Assembly (NCBI RefSeq): GCF_014204915.1
Contig: NZ_JACHMH010000001.1
Coordinates: 3,617,001-3,681,000 of the forward strand
Length of the DNA stretch: 64,000 bases
Source of the DNA: Crossiella cryophila
GTDB taxonomy: Bacteria > Actinomycetota > Actinomycetes > Mycobacteriales > Pseudonocardiaceae
Direction of reading: 5' to 3'
Below the pieces are notes generated by a model. That model saw only the letters and a list, made by a program, of their open reading frames with translations, ran no database searches and was not told the DNA's origin. The translations under genes were made by a program, and so were the position numbers. This document shows positions 18,038 to 26,021 of the stretch, piece after piece. Within the stretch, counting starts at the first letter, position 1. Every line of letters begins with the position of its first letter.

Positions 18038-18302
18038 ACAGGCAGCCGGGCTGGCTTTTCAAAAACCCAATCCGAGCGGTTCCCCCATCCCCGTCAGCCT
18101 GGAGAGGACACACCACATCCCGGCAAGCGGCCGCTCAACCTGCCGCCGCCCTAGCCACCCAACAGCAACGGCGGTCGCTTGCCGGGATGTGGTTTGGTAT
18201 CGGAAGGCTGACGGGGATGGGGGAACCGTACGAGCACTGCTCTTTGCTCTTGTCTTTGACTTTCCCCCCCATCCTTTGATTCCTGCCCGTCCGGCGAGGA
18301 CG
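18038..18302. repeat. Long palindromic dispersed element, copy B
   Basis: The second copy of the element at 8581. The outer 22-bp arms (18078-18099 with 18206-18227) are identical to copy A. The inner arms (18113-18134 with 18171-18192) pair 21 of 22. Relative to copy A one G is missing from the left inner arm and one C from the right, so pairing is kept. The loop sequence differs completely. The tail after the stem (GTACGAGCACTGCTC ... CCGGCGAGGACG) is almost identical. This pattern of conserved arms, compensated change and free loop indicates selection on structure. Confidence 0.85.
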
Positions 18303-18783
18303 ATCTTGATCTTGATTTTCGTTCGGGTACCTCAGCAACAGAGGCCACAAGCGCAAAGATCAAGAGCGGAAAAGATGGCCTCGCCGGCCGGGCAGACCAC
18401 CGGAGGGGGGAGGGCAAGTCAAGAACCGGGATGAGCAGGTTGCGGGGCATGGGTTTGTGCTGCCGGGGCCGGACCCAGCGTGGCTCCGAGGGCTCGTGTG
18501 TTCTCCGTACGGCCTTCCGCAAGCCAACCACACCTCACCGAGCGGCCCCCGTTGCGGATTCGTGGGCAGGCGGCGGCAGGTTGCAGGGGCCACTCGGCGA
18601 GGCGCGGTCAGCAAGCTCCAGGCCGTACGGAGAACACACGAGAACCCTCGTCGTGGGGGTCTACCCCCAACCCCAACCCCAACCCCAAACCCGCCCCGCC
18701 ACGGATCGCGAACCCCGGCCAACGCGACACAACTGCGACAAGCCCAGGACACGACCCGGCCATCCCGCCGGAAACCTGAGGAC
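18303..18783. other. Gene-free region with a second, unrelated long hairpin
   Basis: No supported ORF. At 18487-18650 a perfect 23-bp inverted repeat (18493-18515 with 18620-18642) is extended by CGAGGG/CCCTCG outside and by a 17-bp imperfect pair inside (18533-18549 with 18586-18602). This gives a snap-back stem of about 160 nt. A run of (CCCAA)-type tandem units follows at about 18663-18695. The promoter of the downstream membrane protein should lie in the last 100 bp. Confidence 0.6.
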
Positions 18784-20136
18784 ATGGCCGACAACCCCCA
18801 GCAGGACACGGCAGATGCCACCATCCGGCAAACCGTCCAGCACCCGGAATCGGCACCCTCCTGGCGCCGCCACCTCCCGGAAGGCCGACTGCTCGGCATC
18901 GACGTCCTCCGCACGATCGCCATCCTCGGGATGATCTGGATGCACTTCGGCGTCACCGGCTGGCTCACCGCTGGACCACCCGGCCACCCGCCGGAATCGA
19001 TCAGCTGGCTGAACCGCCTGCTAGACGTCCGTTCCCGGGAGATCTTCTTCCTGCTGGCCGGAGTCACCGTCGCGCTGACCACCGGCGGAGTGCGGCGGCA
19101 CCGGGGACCGGTGATGGCCCGAAGCGCGCTGCGGGTGGTGGTGCGGGCGCTGGTCCTGTTCCTGCTCGCGCTCGTGCTCGGCGAACTCGGCGCCTGGGAT
19201 GCCCAGATCCTGCACTTCTACGCGGTGTGGCTGGTGCTCCTGCTGCCGTTCGCGTTGCTGCGGGCGCGGACGTTGTTCGTCATCGCCGGTGTGCTGGCGG
19301 TCGCCGCACCGATCTTCAAGCTCCTCCAGCACAATCTGCGGTTGTTCGAACCGGACCTGGAGCAGATGACGCGGATGTCCGAGCACGGCGGGTTCAGTCT
19401 GCTCGCGCACCCCGAGGACTGGCTGCCGACGATGCAGAACGTCGTCTTCGGCGCTGGAAGCACCTCCCAGGACACCATCGCCGTCCTGCCGTTTCTTGTG
19501 CTGGGCCTCGCGCTGGGCCGGCTTGACCTACGCAGTCACCTGATTCGCGCCCGCATGGTGGTGACTGGTTCCGCGACTGCCGTCGGCACTGTCCTCATCG
19601 GACTCCTGGCCATGTATCCGTTCGGCGCGGCGGCCGCGGTCACGGACGCCAAGCCCGCCGAGGGTGTTGGCGCGCCATGGCAGGAACTCATCACGATGGC
19701 CTGGCCCGGCCCGGCACGCACCCTGTTCAGCATCGTCGAGTTCGTCCTCATGATGGGCCTCATCACCGCCCTGCTCGGCGGTCTGCTCATCGCGATGGAG
19801 CGCACCATGTGCCGACGGCTGCTCTGGCCGTTCGCCGCCTTCGGTAGTATGGCGCTGACCTGGTACTTCGCCCACTTCCAGCTGCTCGGCTCCGGCCTGT
19901 TCAGCACCGCGCAGGGATACCCGGACAACCGCACGACGGCGGCGTTCCTCGTCTTCCTCGTCCTCGCGCTCGCACTCTCGGTCCTCTGGCGCCGGTGGGG
20001 CAGCCGTGGGCCGCTGGAATGGCTCCAGCACTGGATCGTCACGCGCGTCGTCCCGGCCCGGAAGCCCTTGCGGCAGCAGGGTGATCGCGAAGACATCACA
20101 CCTTCCGGGCAACCCCCGCGAACGGCAGGTTGTTGA
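18784..20136 (+). CDS. Polytopic membrane protein of the DUF418/DUF1624 (YeiB / HGSNAT-like acyltransferase) type
   Basis: 450 residues with about ten membrane helices. The N-terminal signature RLLGIDVLRTIAILGMIWMHFG is typical of the heparan-alpha-glucosaminide N-acetyltransferase/DUF1624 and DUF418 group (GIDxxRGxAxxGMxxxH). FLLAGVTVAL and, near the C-terminus, LWPFAAFGSMALTWYFAHFQLLG fit the same group. These proteins are thought to move acyl groups across the membrane, but few have known substrates. The ATG at 18784 follows GAGG closely; the open frame reaches 18457 through hairpin DNA and is not used. It overlaps the convergent DUF574 gene by about 40 bp. Confidence 0.8.
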   Translation: MADNPQQDTADATIRQTVQHPESAPSWRRHLPEGRLLGIDVLRTIAILGMIWMHFGVTGWLTAGPPGHPPESISWLNRLLDVRSREIFFLLAGVTVALTTGGVRRHRGPVMARSALRVVVRALVLFLLALVLGELGAWDAQILHFYAVWLVLLLPFALLRARTLFVIAGVLAVAAPIFKLLQHNLRLFEPDLEQMTRMSEHGGFSLLAHPEDWLPTMQNVVFGAGSTSQDTIAVLPFLVLGLALGRLDLRSHLIRARMVVTGSATAVGTVLIGLLAMYPFGAAAAVTDAKPAEGVGAPWQELITMAWPGPARTLFSIVEFVLMMGLITALLGGLLIAMERTMCRRLLWPFAAFGSMALTWYFAHFQLLGSGLFSTAQGYPDNRTTAAFLVFLVLALALSVLWRRWGSRGPLEWLQHWIVTRVVPARKPLRQQGDREDITPSGQPPRTAGC

Positions 20137-20908
20137 TCTCCTGTTTGTCCGTCACATCCCCCACCCCGTCCGGCCGCCAGAACGCGCATCCCACCAACCC
20201 CGGCTCCTCCAGCTCGAACCCCTCGAAGAACCGGAGCACCTCCTCATGGCTCCGCACGATCGGCGCGTTCTGCGTGCGCTTGTACGCCTCCACGGCCTCA
20301 TCCAGCCCGCTGGCGTTCGCATCCCCCGAAACGTGCGACACCGCGAAGAAACTCCCCGGCACCAACCGTTCCCGGTACTGCGCGATCAACCCCACCGGAT
20401 CCCACTCATCCGGCACGAAATGCAGCAACAGCAACATGATCAGCCCCACCGGCTGATCGAAGTCAATCAGCTGCCGCGTCTCCGGCGCCTCCAGCACACC
20501 CTCGACATCGCGCAGATCAGTCTGGATCACCGCCGCGTTCGGGTTGCCCGCCAACAACATCTGGCTGTGCGCCACCGCCACCGGGTCCCGGTCCACGTAC
20601 ACCACCCGGCAACTCGGATCAGCCCGCTGCACGATCTCGTGCAGGTTGCCCACCGTCGGAATCCCCGACCCGATGTCCAGGAACTGCCGCACGCCGTTGT
20701 CGACCATGTGCAGGACCGCGCGACGCAGGAAGGACCGGTTCAGCTGGGTGGCGCTGCGCAGGTCGGGCATGAGCTTGAGGATTTGTTCGGCCAGTACCCG
20801 GTCGGCCTCGAAGTTGTGGCCGCCGCCCAGCCAGTAGTCGTAGACCCTTGCCGGGCTTGGCACGCTGGTGTCGATGCCTGCCGGCACCCAGTTGCGTTCC
20901 GCGGCCAC
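20096..20908 (-). CDS. SAM-dependent methyltransferase, DUF574 family
   Basis: 270 residues, the usual length for this actinobacteria-expanded family. The signature N-terminus is present: DTSVPSPARVYDYWLGGGHNFEADR. The SAM site is FLDIGSGIPTVGNLHEI, followed by YVDRDPVAVAHSQ. The GTG start at 20908 has a strong GAGGAGGGGAG ribosome-binding site. The family occurs in many copies per genome with mostly unknown substrates; some members sit near polyketide and redox genes. A P450 is divergently transcribed 181 bp away, so the two may be co-regulated, but a shared pathway is not demonstrated. Confidence 0.9.
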   Translation of the reverse strand: MAAERNWVPAGIDTSVPSPARVYDYWLGGGHNFEADRVLAEQILKLMPDLRSATQLNRSFLRRAVLHMVDNGVRQFLDIGSGIPTVGNLHEIVQRADPSCRVVYVDRDPVAVAHSQMLLAGNPNAAVIQTDLRDVEGVLEAPETRQLIDFDQPVGLIMLLLLHFVPDEWDPVGLIAQYRERLVPGSFFAVSHVSGDANASGLDEAVEAYKRTQNAPIVRSHEEVLRFFEGFELEEPGLVGCAFWRPDGVGDVTDKQEINNLPFAGVARKV

Positions 20909-21089
20909 GCGGACTCCCCTCCTCGACGATTACGGAGTGCAGCTTAAGACCGACACACCGGAGTCGTTGGAAGGGTTGATAACAGAGTCCATCCGATCGT
21001 GTGTATGTGCCTGGAGAAGCGTCGCGAACGTGACTTGCGACTACCTATTGTTACCGCCATCACACGTTCGGTAGATGAGGTGGGTTCGC

Positions 21090-22409
21090 ATGGTCGCGGT
21101 GGTCCCCGGCCGGTTGCCGCTGCTTGGTCACACCCTGTCCCTGTTGCGCAAGCCGCTGCCCTTCCTCACCTCATTGCCCGCGCATGGCGAGGTCGTGCAG
21201 ATCTTCCTCGGACCGCTGCCCGTCTACATGGTGACCAGCCCTGAACTGGCCCTGCGCCTGCTCGCGGTGGACGCGGACAAGTACGACAAGGGCATCGTCT
21301 TCGACAAGATGCGCCCGCTCTTCGGCGACGGCCTGGCCACCTCCAACGGCGCGTTCAACCAGCGCCAGCGCCGGATGGTGCTGCCTGCCTTCGCCCGCGG
21401 CCGGGTCGCCGCCTACGCCGAGTCCACCATCTCCTGCCTGGCCCAGGACCTCGCCGACTCCTGGACCGAGGGCCAGCAGGTCGCCCTGGACGCCCGGATG
21501 CAGGACCTGGTGCTCACCATCGCCGGGCGCACCCTGTTCGCGGCCGACCTCGGTCCGGATGTGCTCGCCGAGATCCAGCGGTCCATCCCGATCATGCTGG
21601 AGAACGTGCTGGTCCGGGCGTTCTCGCCGAAGCTGGTGGAGAAGCTGCCCATCCCGGGCAATCGCCGCTTCGACGAGGCCGCGGCCCGGCTGCGCGCGGT
21701 CATCCCGGAGGCGATCATCACCGCGCGCACCCAGGGCGGTGATCACGGTGACCTGCTCTCGGTGTTCCTGGCCGCGCGGGATGAGGACACCGGCGAGGCC
21801 ATGACCGACGAGCAGATCCAGGACGAGGTGGTCACCATCCTGACCACCGGCGCGGAGACCACCTCGGTCGCGCTGGCCTGGTTCTTCCACGAGATCGCGG
21901 TCAACCCGGAGATCGAGCGCCGCTTCCACGCCGAACTCGACGAGGTACTGGAAGGCCACCCGGTCACCTTCGAGGACCTGCCCAAACTCGAGTACACCCA
22001 GCGCATCGTCAACGAGATCCTGCGCCGCACCCCGCCGATCATCCTGATGCGCCGGGCCAGGGAGGACGTCGAACTCGGCGGCGTGCGCATCCCGGCAGGC
22101 TCCGAGGTCGCGGTCAGCCAGCACACCCTGCACCAGGACCCGCGCTGGTTCACCGATCCCGGCCGGTTCGACCCCGACCGCTGGTCCCCCGAACGGATGG
22201 CCGCACTACCCAAGGGCGCCTACATCCCCTTCGGCGCGGGCGCCCGGTTCTGCCCTGGCCACTACCTGGCGCAGACCGAGATCGCGATGGTGGCCGCCAC
22301 CATCGGCGCGCGCTGGCGCCTGGTCCCGGTGCCGGGCAAGCGGGTCTACCCCAAGGTCAAGGCGACCATGCAGCCCAACCAGCTGCCGATGACCGTCCAC
22401 TCCCGGTAG
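21090..22409 (+). CDS. Cytochrome P450 (pentalenene-oxygenase-like)
   Basis: 439 residues. The I-helix oxygen-activation motif TTGAETTS is near residue 252, the K-helix E-I-L-R follows, and the heme loop FGAGARFCPG has the ligand Cys388. The N-terminus PGRLPLLGHTLSLLRKPLPFL and GDGLATSNG...RQRRMVLPAF resemble terpene-oxidising P450s such as pentalenene oxygenase, though no terpene synthase is visible. The ATG at 21090 is preferred over 21075 because GAGGTGGG sits 5-6 nt upstream. No ferredoxin or reductase gene is nearby, so electrons must come from elsewhere. It is monocistronic. Confidence 0.92.
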   Translation: MVAVVPGRLPLLGHTLSLLRKPLPFLTSLPAHGEVVQIFLGPLPVYMVTSPELALRLLAVDADKYDKGIVFDKMRPLFGDGLATSNGAFNQRQRRMVLPAFARGRVAAYAESTISCLAQDLADSWTEGQQVALDARMQDLVLTIAGRTLFAADLGPDVLAEIQRSIPIMLENVLVRAFSPKLVEKLPIPGNRRFDEAAARLRAVIPEAIITARTQGGDHGDLLSVFLAARDEDTGEAMTDEQIQDEVVTILTTGAETTSVALAWFFHEIAVNPEIERRFHAELDEVLEGHPVTFEDLPKLEYTQRIVNEILRRTPPIILMRRAREDVELGGVRIPAGSEVAVSQHTLHQDPRWFTDPGRFDPDRWSPERMAALPKGAYIPFGAGARFCPGHYLAQTEIAMVAATIGARWRLVPVPGKRVYPKVKATMQPNQLPMTVHSR

Positions 22410-22489
22410 TCACCTGAAAGTATCCGCCCGGCTACCGGGTGTATCGTCAGGCACCTCCCGACCCTTTCCGATCTTGGAAGGCTCTCCCC

Positions 22490-23551
22490 GTGAGACTGCT
22501 ACCGAAGCTGTTCGCGGTCGCGTCGGCCTGCGCCCTGCTGTTCACCGGTCTGACCGCGCCCCAGGCCGCGGCCCAGCCGGTCGACTGCAAGGTGCTCGAC
22601 CTGCCCGTCACCGGCCCCGGTTTACTGCCGCTGCTGCCCGGTGGTCTGGCCACCGTGCAGGGCCAGCTCTGCCTGCCCAGCGGTAAAACCCCGCCGGTCG
22701 TGCAGCTGCTGGTGCACGGCGGCACCTACAACCGCGCGTACTGGGACCTGCCCTACCAGCCCGAGCGCTACTCCTACCAGCGCGACATGGCCAAGGCCGG
22801 CTTCGCCACCTTCGCGGTGGACCGCCTGGGCACCGGCAAGTCCACCAAACCACTGAGCTTGCCGATGCTGCTCTCGGTCGAGGCCGACTCCATGCACCAG
22901 GTGGTCCAGCACCTGCGCGCCGGCCGGGTCGGCGGGGTGCCGTTCCAGAAGGTGGTCATCGTCGGCCACTCGGTCGGCTCCGGCATCGTGGCCACCGAGG
23001 CGGCGGTCTACAAGGACGTCGACGCGGTCATCCTCAGCGGCATCACCCACCTGCCCGCCCTGCCGGTGCTGGGCCTGGGCGCGGTGCTCGGCCTCGGCCC
23101 GGCCCTGCTGGATCCGTTGCTGGGCAAGCGCGGCAGCGATCCGCTCTGGTTCGCCACCCGCCCCGGCGCGCGCGGCCCGCTGTTCTACAACGCGGCCAAC
23201 GCCGACCCCAAGGTGATCGAGGCGGACGAGGCCACCAAGGACCAGGTCTCGGTGCCCGGCATGGGCACGGTCGCGGTCTTCGGCATCGTGCTGCCCACCA
23301 CCCTGGGCATCAACGTGCCCGTCTTCCAGCCGGTGGGGCAGAAGGACATCCTGTTCTGCGGCCTGCTCGCGCTGCGCGACTGCACCAGCGGCAAGACCCT
23401 GCGCCCGGCCGAGGCCCCGTACTACACCCCGGCCGCCAAGCTGGAGACCTACGTGCTGCCGAACGCCGGCCATTCCCTTGGCCTGCACAAGAACGCGCAC
23501 GAGTACCGCGAGGCCACCAGGGCCTGGCTGCGCCGCACCGTGGGCGCCTGA
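22490..23551 (+). CDS. Secreted alpha/beta hydrolase
   Basis: 353 residues. The GTG at 22490 has GGAAGG upstream and gives a classical signal peptide (LFAVASACALLFTGLTAPQAAA). The oxyanion region is LVHGGTYNRAYWDL, the nucleophile elbow is GHSVGSG, and the catalytic His is in PNAGHSLGLH, so the Ser-His pair of a lipase/esterase is intact. The substrate is unknown; family members include secreted esterases and peptidases. The open frame upstream to 22439 lies in the 5' leader. It runs convergently into the second P450 with no gap (stop codons adjacent). Confidence 0.85.
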   Translation: MRLLPKLFAVASACALLFTGLTAPQAAAQPVDCKVLDLPVTGPGLLPLLPGGLATVQGQLCLPSGKTPPVVQLLVHGGTYNRAYWDLPYQPERYSYQRDMAKAGFATFAVDRLGTGKSTKPLSLPMLLSVEADSMHQVVQHLRAGRVGGVPFQKVVIVGHSVGSGIVATEAAVYKDVDAVILSGITHLPALPVLGLGAVLGLGPALLDPLLGKRGSDPLWFATRPGARGPLFYNAANADPKVIEADEATKDQVSVPGMGTVAVFGIVLPTTLGINVPVFQPVGQKDILFCGLLALRDCTSGKTLRPAEAPYYTPAAKLETYVLPNAGHSLGLHKNAHEYREATRAWLRRTVGA

Positions 23552-24658
23552 TCACCACCGCACCGGCAACCGGCGCACCCGCCCGGTGAACAGGTTGCCC
23601 GTCATCGCCAGCTCCCCGTCCGGAATTCCCAGGCGCAGCCCGGGAAACCGGGCGGGGAGCGCGGTGAACACCTCGATCAGCTGCAACCGGGCCAGCGGCG
23701 CGCCCAGGCAGTGCCAGGGCCCGTGCCCGAAGGCGAGCTGCGGGTTGGGGGAGCGGCCAGGGTCGAACCGCAGCGGCTCGGCGAAAGCCCGCTCGTCCAG
23801 GTTGGCCCGCGCGGTGTCCAGCACCACCGCCTCGCCCGCTTCGATCGTCACCCCGTCGATCTCGATGGATTCCCTGGCGTAGCGCGCGATCCCGCTGCCG
23901 TCGGCCGCGTCCGCGTCGCCCAGCCGCAGCACCTCCTCCACCGCCCCCGGCACCGCGTCCGGCCGTACCCGCAGCAGTTCCCACTGATCGCGGTGCCGGG
24001 TCAGCAACAGCACCCCCGCGTCGATCATCACCGCGGTGCTGTCGTACCCCGCGAACAACAGCATCGTGGCGATCCCCGCGATGTCCTCAGTGGACAGTCC
24101 AGCCGCGGCGAGTCCGGCCAGCACCCCGTCATCCGGACTGGTCCGGCGCAACTCGACCACCTCGGTCAGGTAAGCCGACAACTCGGCCTGCCCAGCCTCG
24201 GCCCGCGCCCGGTCCTGCACATCGTCCATCTGGTCCACCAGATCCCGGAACACCTCCCGGTCCGGCACGCCGAGCAAGGCGCACAACGTCCGCACCGACA
24301 ACGGCGCCGACAGCATCGAGTGCAGATCAGCCCCCGGCCCGGCCGCGGCCAGCTCGTCCAGCAGCTCCGCCAGCAACCCGCGCACCGACTCACGCAGCAC
24401 CGCCATCCGCCGCCCGCCGAAGAACGGCATCAGCGCGGCCCGGATCGCCATGTGCTCCTCGTGCTCGTGCTCATGGGAGTACAACTCCGAGGCCGACAGC
24501 AACTGGTGATCACCGAGCCGCGCCGCCGCGGCCGGATCCGGATGGGTCCGCCCCAGCCGCCGGTCCGCGTACAGCCGCCGCACCTCCGCGTGCCCGCTGA
24601 CCAGCCAGGCCTCGTCCCCGACCGGCGTCCGGATCCGCCGCACCCGTGCCATGCCCAT
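23552..24658 (-). CDS. Cytochrome P450 (short N-terminus)
   Basis: 368 residues, shorter than the usual ~400 because it begins at the first beta region (TPVGDEAWLVSGHAEVRRLYAD). The heme loop FGHGPWHCLGAPLAR has Cys317, the I-helix is LLFAGYDSTA and the K-helix E-V-L-R is present, so all catalytic elements are kept. The ATG at 24658 (or 24652) follows TGAGGTGGGG. A 48-bp palindrome lies immediately upstream, between it and a divergent TetR gene. It is therefore probably repressed by that TetR and induced by its ligand, which may also be the P450 substrate. Confidence 0.9.
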   Translation of the reverse strand: MGMARVRRIRTPVGDEAWLVSGHAEVRRLYADRRLGRTHPDPAAAARLGDHQLLSASELYSHEHEHEEHMAIRAALMPFFGGRRMAVLRESVRGLLAELLDELAAAGPGADLHSMLSAPLSVRTLCALLGVPDREVFRDLVDQMDDVQDRARAEAGQAELSAYLTEVVELRRTSPDDGVLAGLAAAGLSTEDIAGIATMLLFAGYDSTAVMIDAGVLLLTRHRDQWELLRVRPDAVPGAVEEVLRLGDADAADGSGIARYARESIEIDGVTIEAGEAVVLDTARANLDERAFAEPLRFDPGRSPNPQLAFGHGPWHCLGAPLARLQLIEVFTALPARFPGLRLGIPDGELAMTGNLFTGRVRRLPVRW

Positions 24659-24668
24659 CCCCACCTCA

Positions 24669-24716
24669 AGTAGACCCTCCGATGTATATCTCAAGGTATA
24701 CATCCGAGGGTCTACT
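24669..24716. promoter_or_regulatory. 48-bp palindromic operator for the TetR/P450 pair
   Basis: Arms AGTAGACCCTCCGATGTATA (24669-24688) and its inverted partner (24697-24716) match 19 of 20 around an 8-bp centre. It contains TA-rich GTATA steps in an otherwise GC-rich area. It lies 10 bp before the P450 start and 9 bp before the TetR start, so binding would block both genes. Confidence 0.8.
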
Positions 24717-24725
24717 CTGCAAGGG

Positions 24726-25292
24726 ATGTCTGCCGACGACCGTGCCCCGACCCGGCGACTGCCCCGCGCGCAGCGCCGTGAGCAGATCCTGGCCGCGGCC
24801 ACCGAAGCCCTGTCCCGCAACGGTTTCAGTGCCACCAGCCTGGACGACATCGCGGCCGAGGCCGGGATCAGCCGGATGATCCTGTACCGGCACTTCGAGT
24901 CCAAGCACGACCTGTGCCGCGCGGTGCTGGACCGGGCCGCCGACCACCTGCTGACCGGCTCCGAGGTGGAGGTGGGCGCGGCCAGCGTGCGGGCCCTGGT
25001 GGCCTGGGCCGCGGCCAACCCCGCCGCGTTCCGCGTCCTCTTCCAACAGGCCGCGCACGACCCGGAATTCGCGGCGCACCCGGAGAAGCTGCGCGCGGCG
25101 ATGGTCGCCGAGGTGCACGCCCGCATCACCGAGGACATCCCGGAAACCCCGTGGACCCAGTGGGCCGCCCGGCTGGCCACCACCGCCAGCCTGGACGCGA
25201 TCAGCACCTGGCTGGACGTCGGCGCGCCCGACCCCCATCGGGCGGCCGACCGGATCACCAGCGTGATCGAGTCCGTGATCGCGACACTCTAA
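24726..25292 (+). CDS. TetR-family regulator
   Basis: 188 residues from the ATG at 24726, directly preceded by AAGGG with almost no spacer, so it may be translated from a near-leaderless transcript. The N-terminal HTH is standard: RREQILAAATEALSRNGFSATSLDDIAAEAGISRMILYRHFESKHDL. The C-terminal ligand-binding region is short and all-alpha (VEVGAASVRALVAWAAANPAAFRVLF). It is divergent from a P450 with a near-perfect palindrome between them, a classical autoregulated repressor arrangement. The gene ends at the start of a tandem-repeat array. Confidence 0.92.
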   Translation: MSADDRAPTRRLPRAQRREQILAAATEALSRNGFSATSLDDIAAEAGISRMILYRHFESKHDLCRAVLDRAADHLLTGSEVEVGAASVRALVAWAAANPAAFRVLFQQAAHDPEFAAHPEKLRAAMVAEVHARITEDIPETPWTQWAARLATTASLDAISTWLDVGAPDPHRAADRITSVIESVIATL

Positions 25293-25304
25293 GCACCCAC
25301 CGGC

Positions 25305-25489
25305 GTGTTGGCCGTTGTCGTACACAGTGTTGGCCGAACTGGTACACCCCTTCGGCCAACACACCGCCCACAACGGCCAACACACCGCCCACAACGGCCA
25401 ACACACCGTCCAGTTCGGCCAACACACCGCCCAGTTCGGCCAACACGGCGTCCAGTTCGGCCAACACGCCGTACGAGAACGGCCAACAC
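25305..25489. repeat. Array of 9-mer GTGTTGGCC / GGCCAACAC at 21-22 bp spacing
   Basis: Two forward 9-mers (25305, 25327; 22-bp spacing) face seven inverted ones (25354, 25375, 25396, 25417, 25438, 25459, 25481; five intervals of 21 bp, last 22). The 21-bp unit is CGGCCAACACACCGYCCASTT-like. The array fills the gap between the convergent TetR and NTF2-like genes. The inverted runs can form alternative stem-loops, so it could end transcription. Because period and gene context match the array at 8290, a DNA-binding role is also possible. Confidence 0.85.
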
Positions 25490-25505
25490 GGTGGTGGGTG
25501 GGTGC

Positions 25506-26021
25506 TTAGATCCGCAGCCGGCCCAGGGCCGCGGCCGCCTCCTCGGTCACCAGTGGCGGCTTGCCTTGCTTCCAGGTCACGTGCAGCTCGACCCGCCGGA
25601 ACCGCCAGCCCTCCGCGGTGCGCACCGCCTCGGCCCCGTACCAGCCGCCGGAGACGAACCGCTCGCCGGGCGGATCCGCTCTGGCCTGCTGGGTGGCGTC
25701 CAGGTGCAGGTGGGTGTGCACCGCGTCCCAGCGCACCGTGGCGGTGTCGCCGTCCACCTCGACCAGGTGATTGCCAGCCAGGTGCTGGGTGGGGCCGAAC
25801 AGGTTCATCGTCACCGTCTGCACCTCGGCCATGTCGGCCAGGCCGCGGAAGGAGCCGACCGGGTAGTGCACCTCGATGTCCGGGGCGAAGGTCCGCGCGG
25901 CCCAGCGGGCGTCGAAGCCGCGCTCGTCCAGGGACCGGAAGAACCGGCTGACCAGGTCGGTGAGTTCGGCCCGGTCGGTCAGCGCGCGGATTTCCTTGCG
26001 CAGCAGGGCGATCTCGGTCAT
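25506..26021 (-). CDS. SnoaL/NTF2-like family protein
   Basis: 171 residues from the ATG at 26021, which has GAGGAGG upstream and overlaps the transporter stop (ATGA). The fold signature is typical of SnoaL_4/NTF2-like proteins: LTDLVSRFFRSLDERGFDARWAARTFAPDIEVHYPVGSFRGL near the N-terminus, then alternating beta strands (TATVRWDAVHTHLHLD, GGWYGAEAVRTAEGWRFRRVELHVTWKQG). Members include small dehydratases, cyclases and hydroxylation partners as well as non-enzymes. It is the last gene of an FMN reductase-MFS-NTF2 operon under a divergent TetR, so a role in modifying the exported compound is possible. Confidence 0.82.
   Translation of the reverse strand: MTEIALLRKEIRALTDRAELTDLVSRFFRSLDERGFDARWAARTFAPDIEVHYPVGSFRGLADMAEVQTVTMNLFGPTQHLAGNHLVEVDGDTATVRWDAVHTHLHLDATQQARADPPGERFVSGGWYGAEAVRTAEGWRFRRVELHVTWKQGKPPLVTEEAAAALGRLRI

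Noticed and set aside
18151-18531. 126-codon minus-strand ORF across copy B of the palindromic element
   Set aside because: It reads through both stem arms; the equivalent frame is not kept in copy A.
20006-20947. 313-codon plus-strand ORF opposite the DUF574 gene
   Set aside because: His/Pro/Arg-rich shadow; the DUF574 protein is unambiguous.
25255-25509. Repetitive ORFs such as VLAELDA / GQHTAHN across the tandem array
   Set aside because: The 21-bp unit equals seven codons by chance; other units are 22 bp and would break the frame, and the same word occurs in the non-coding array at 8290.
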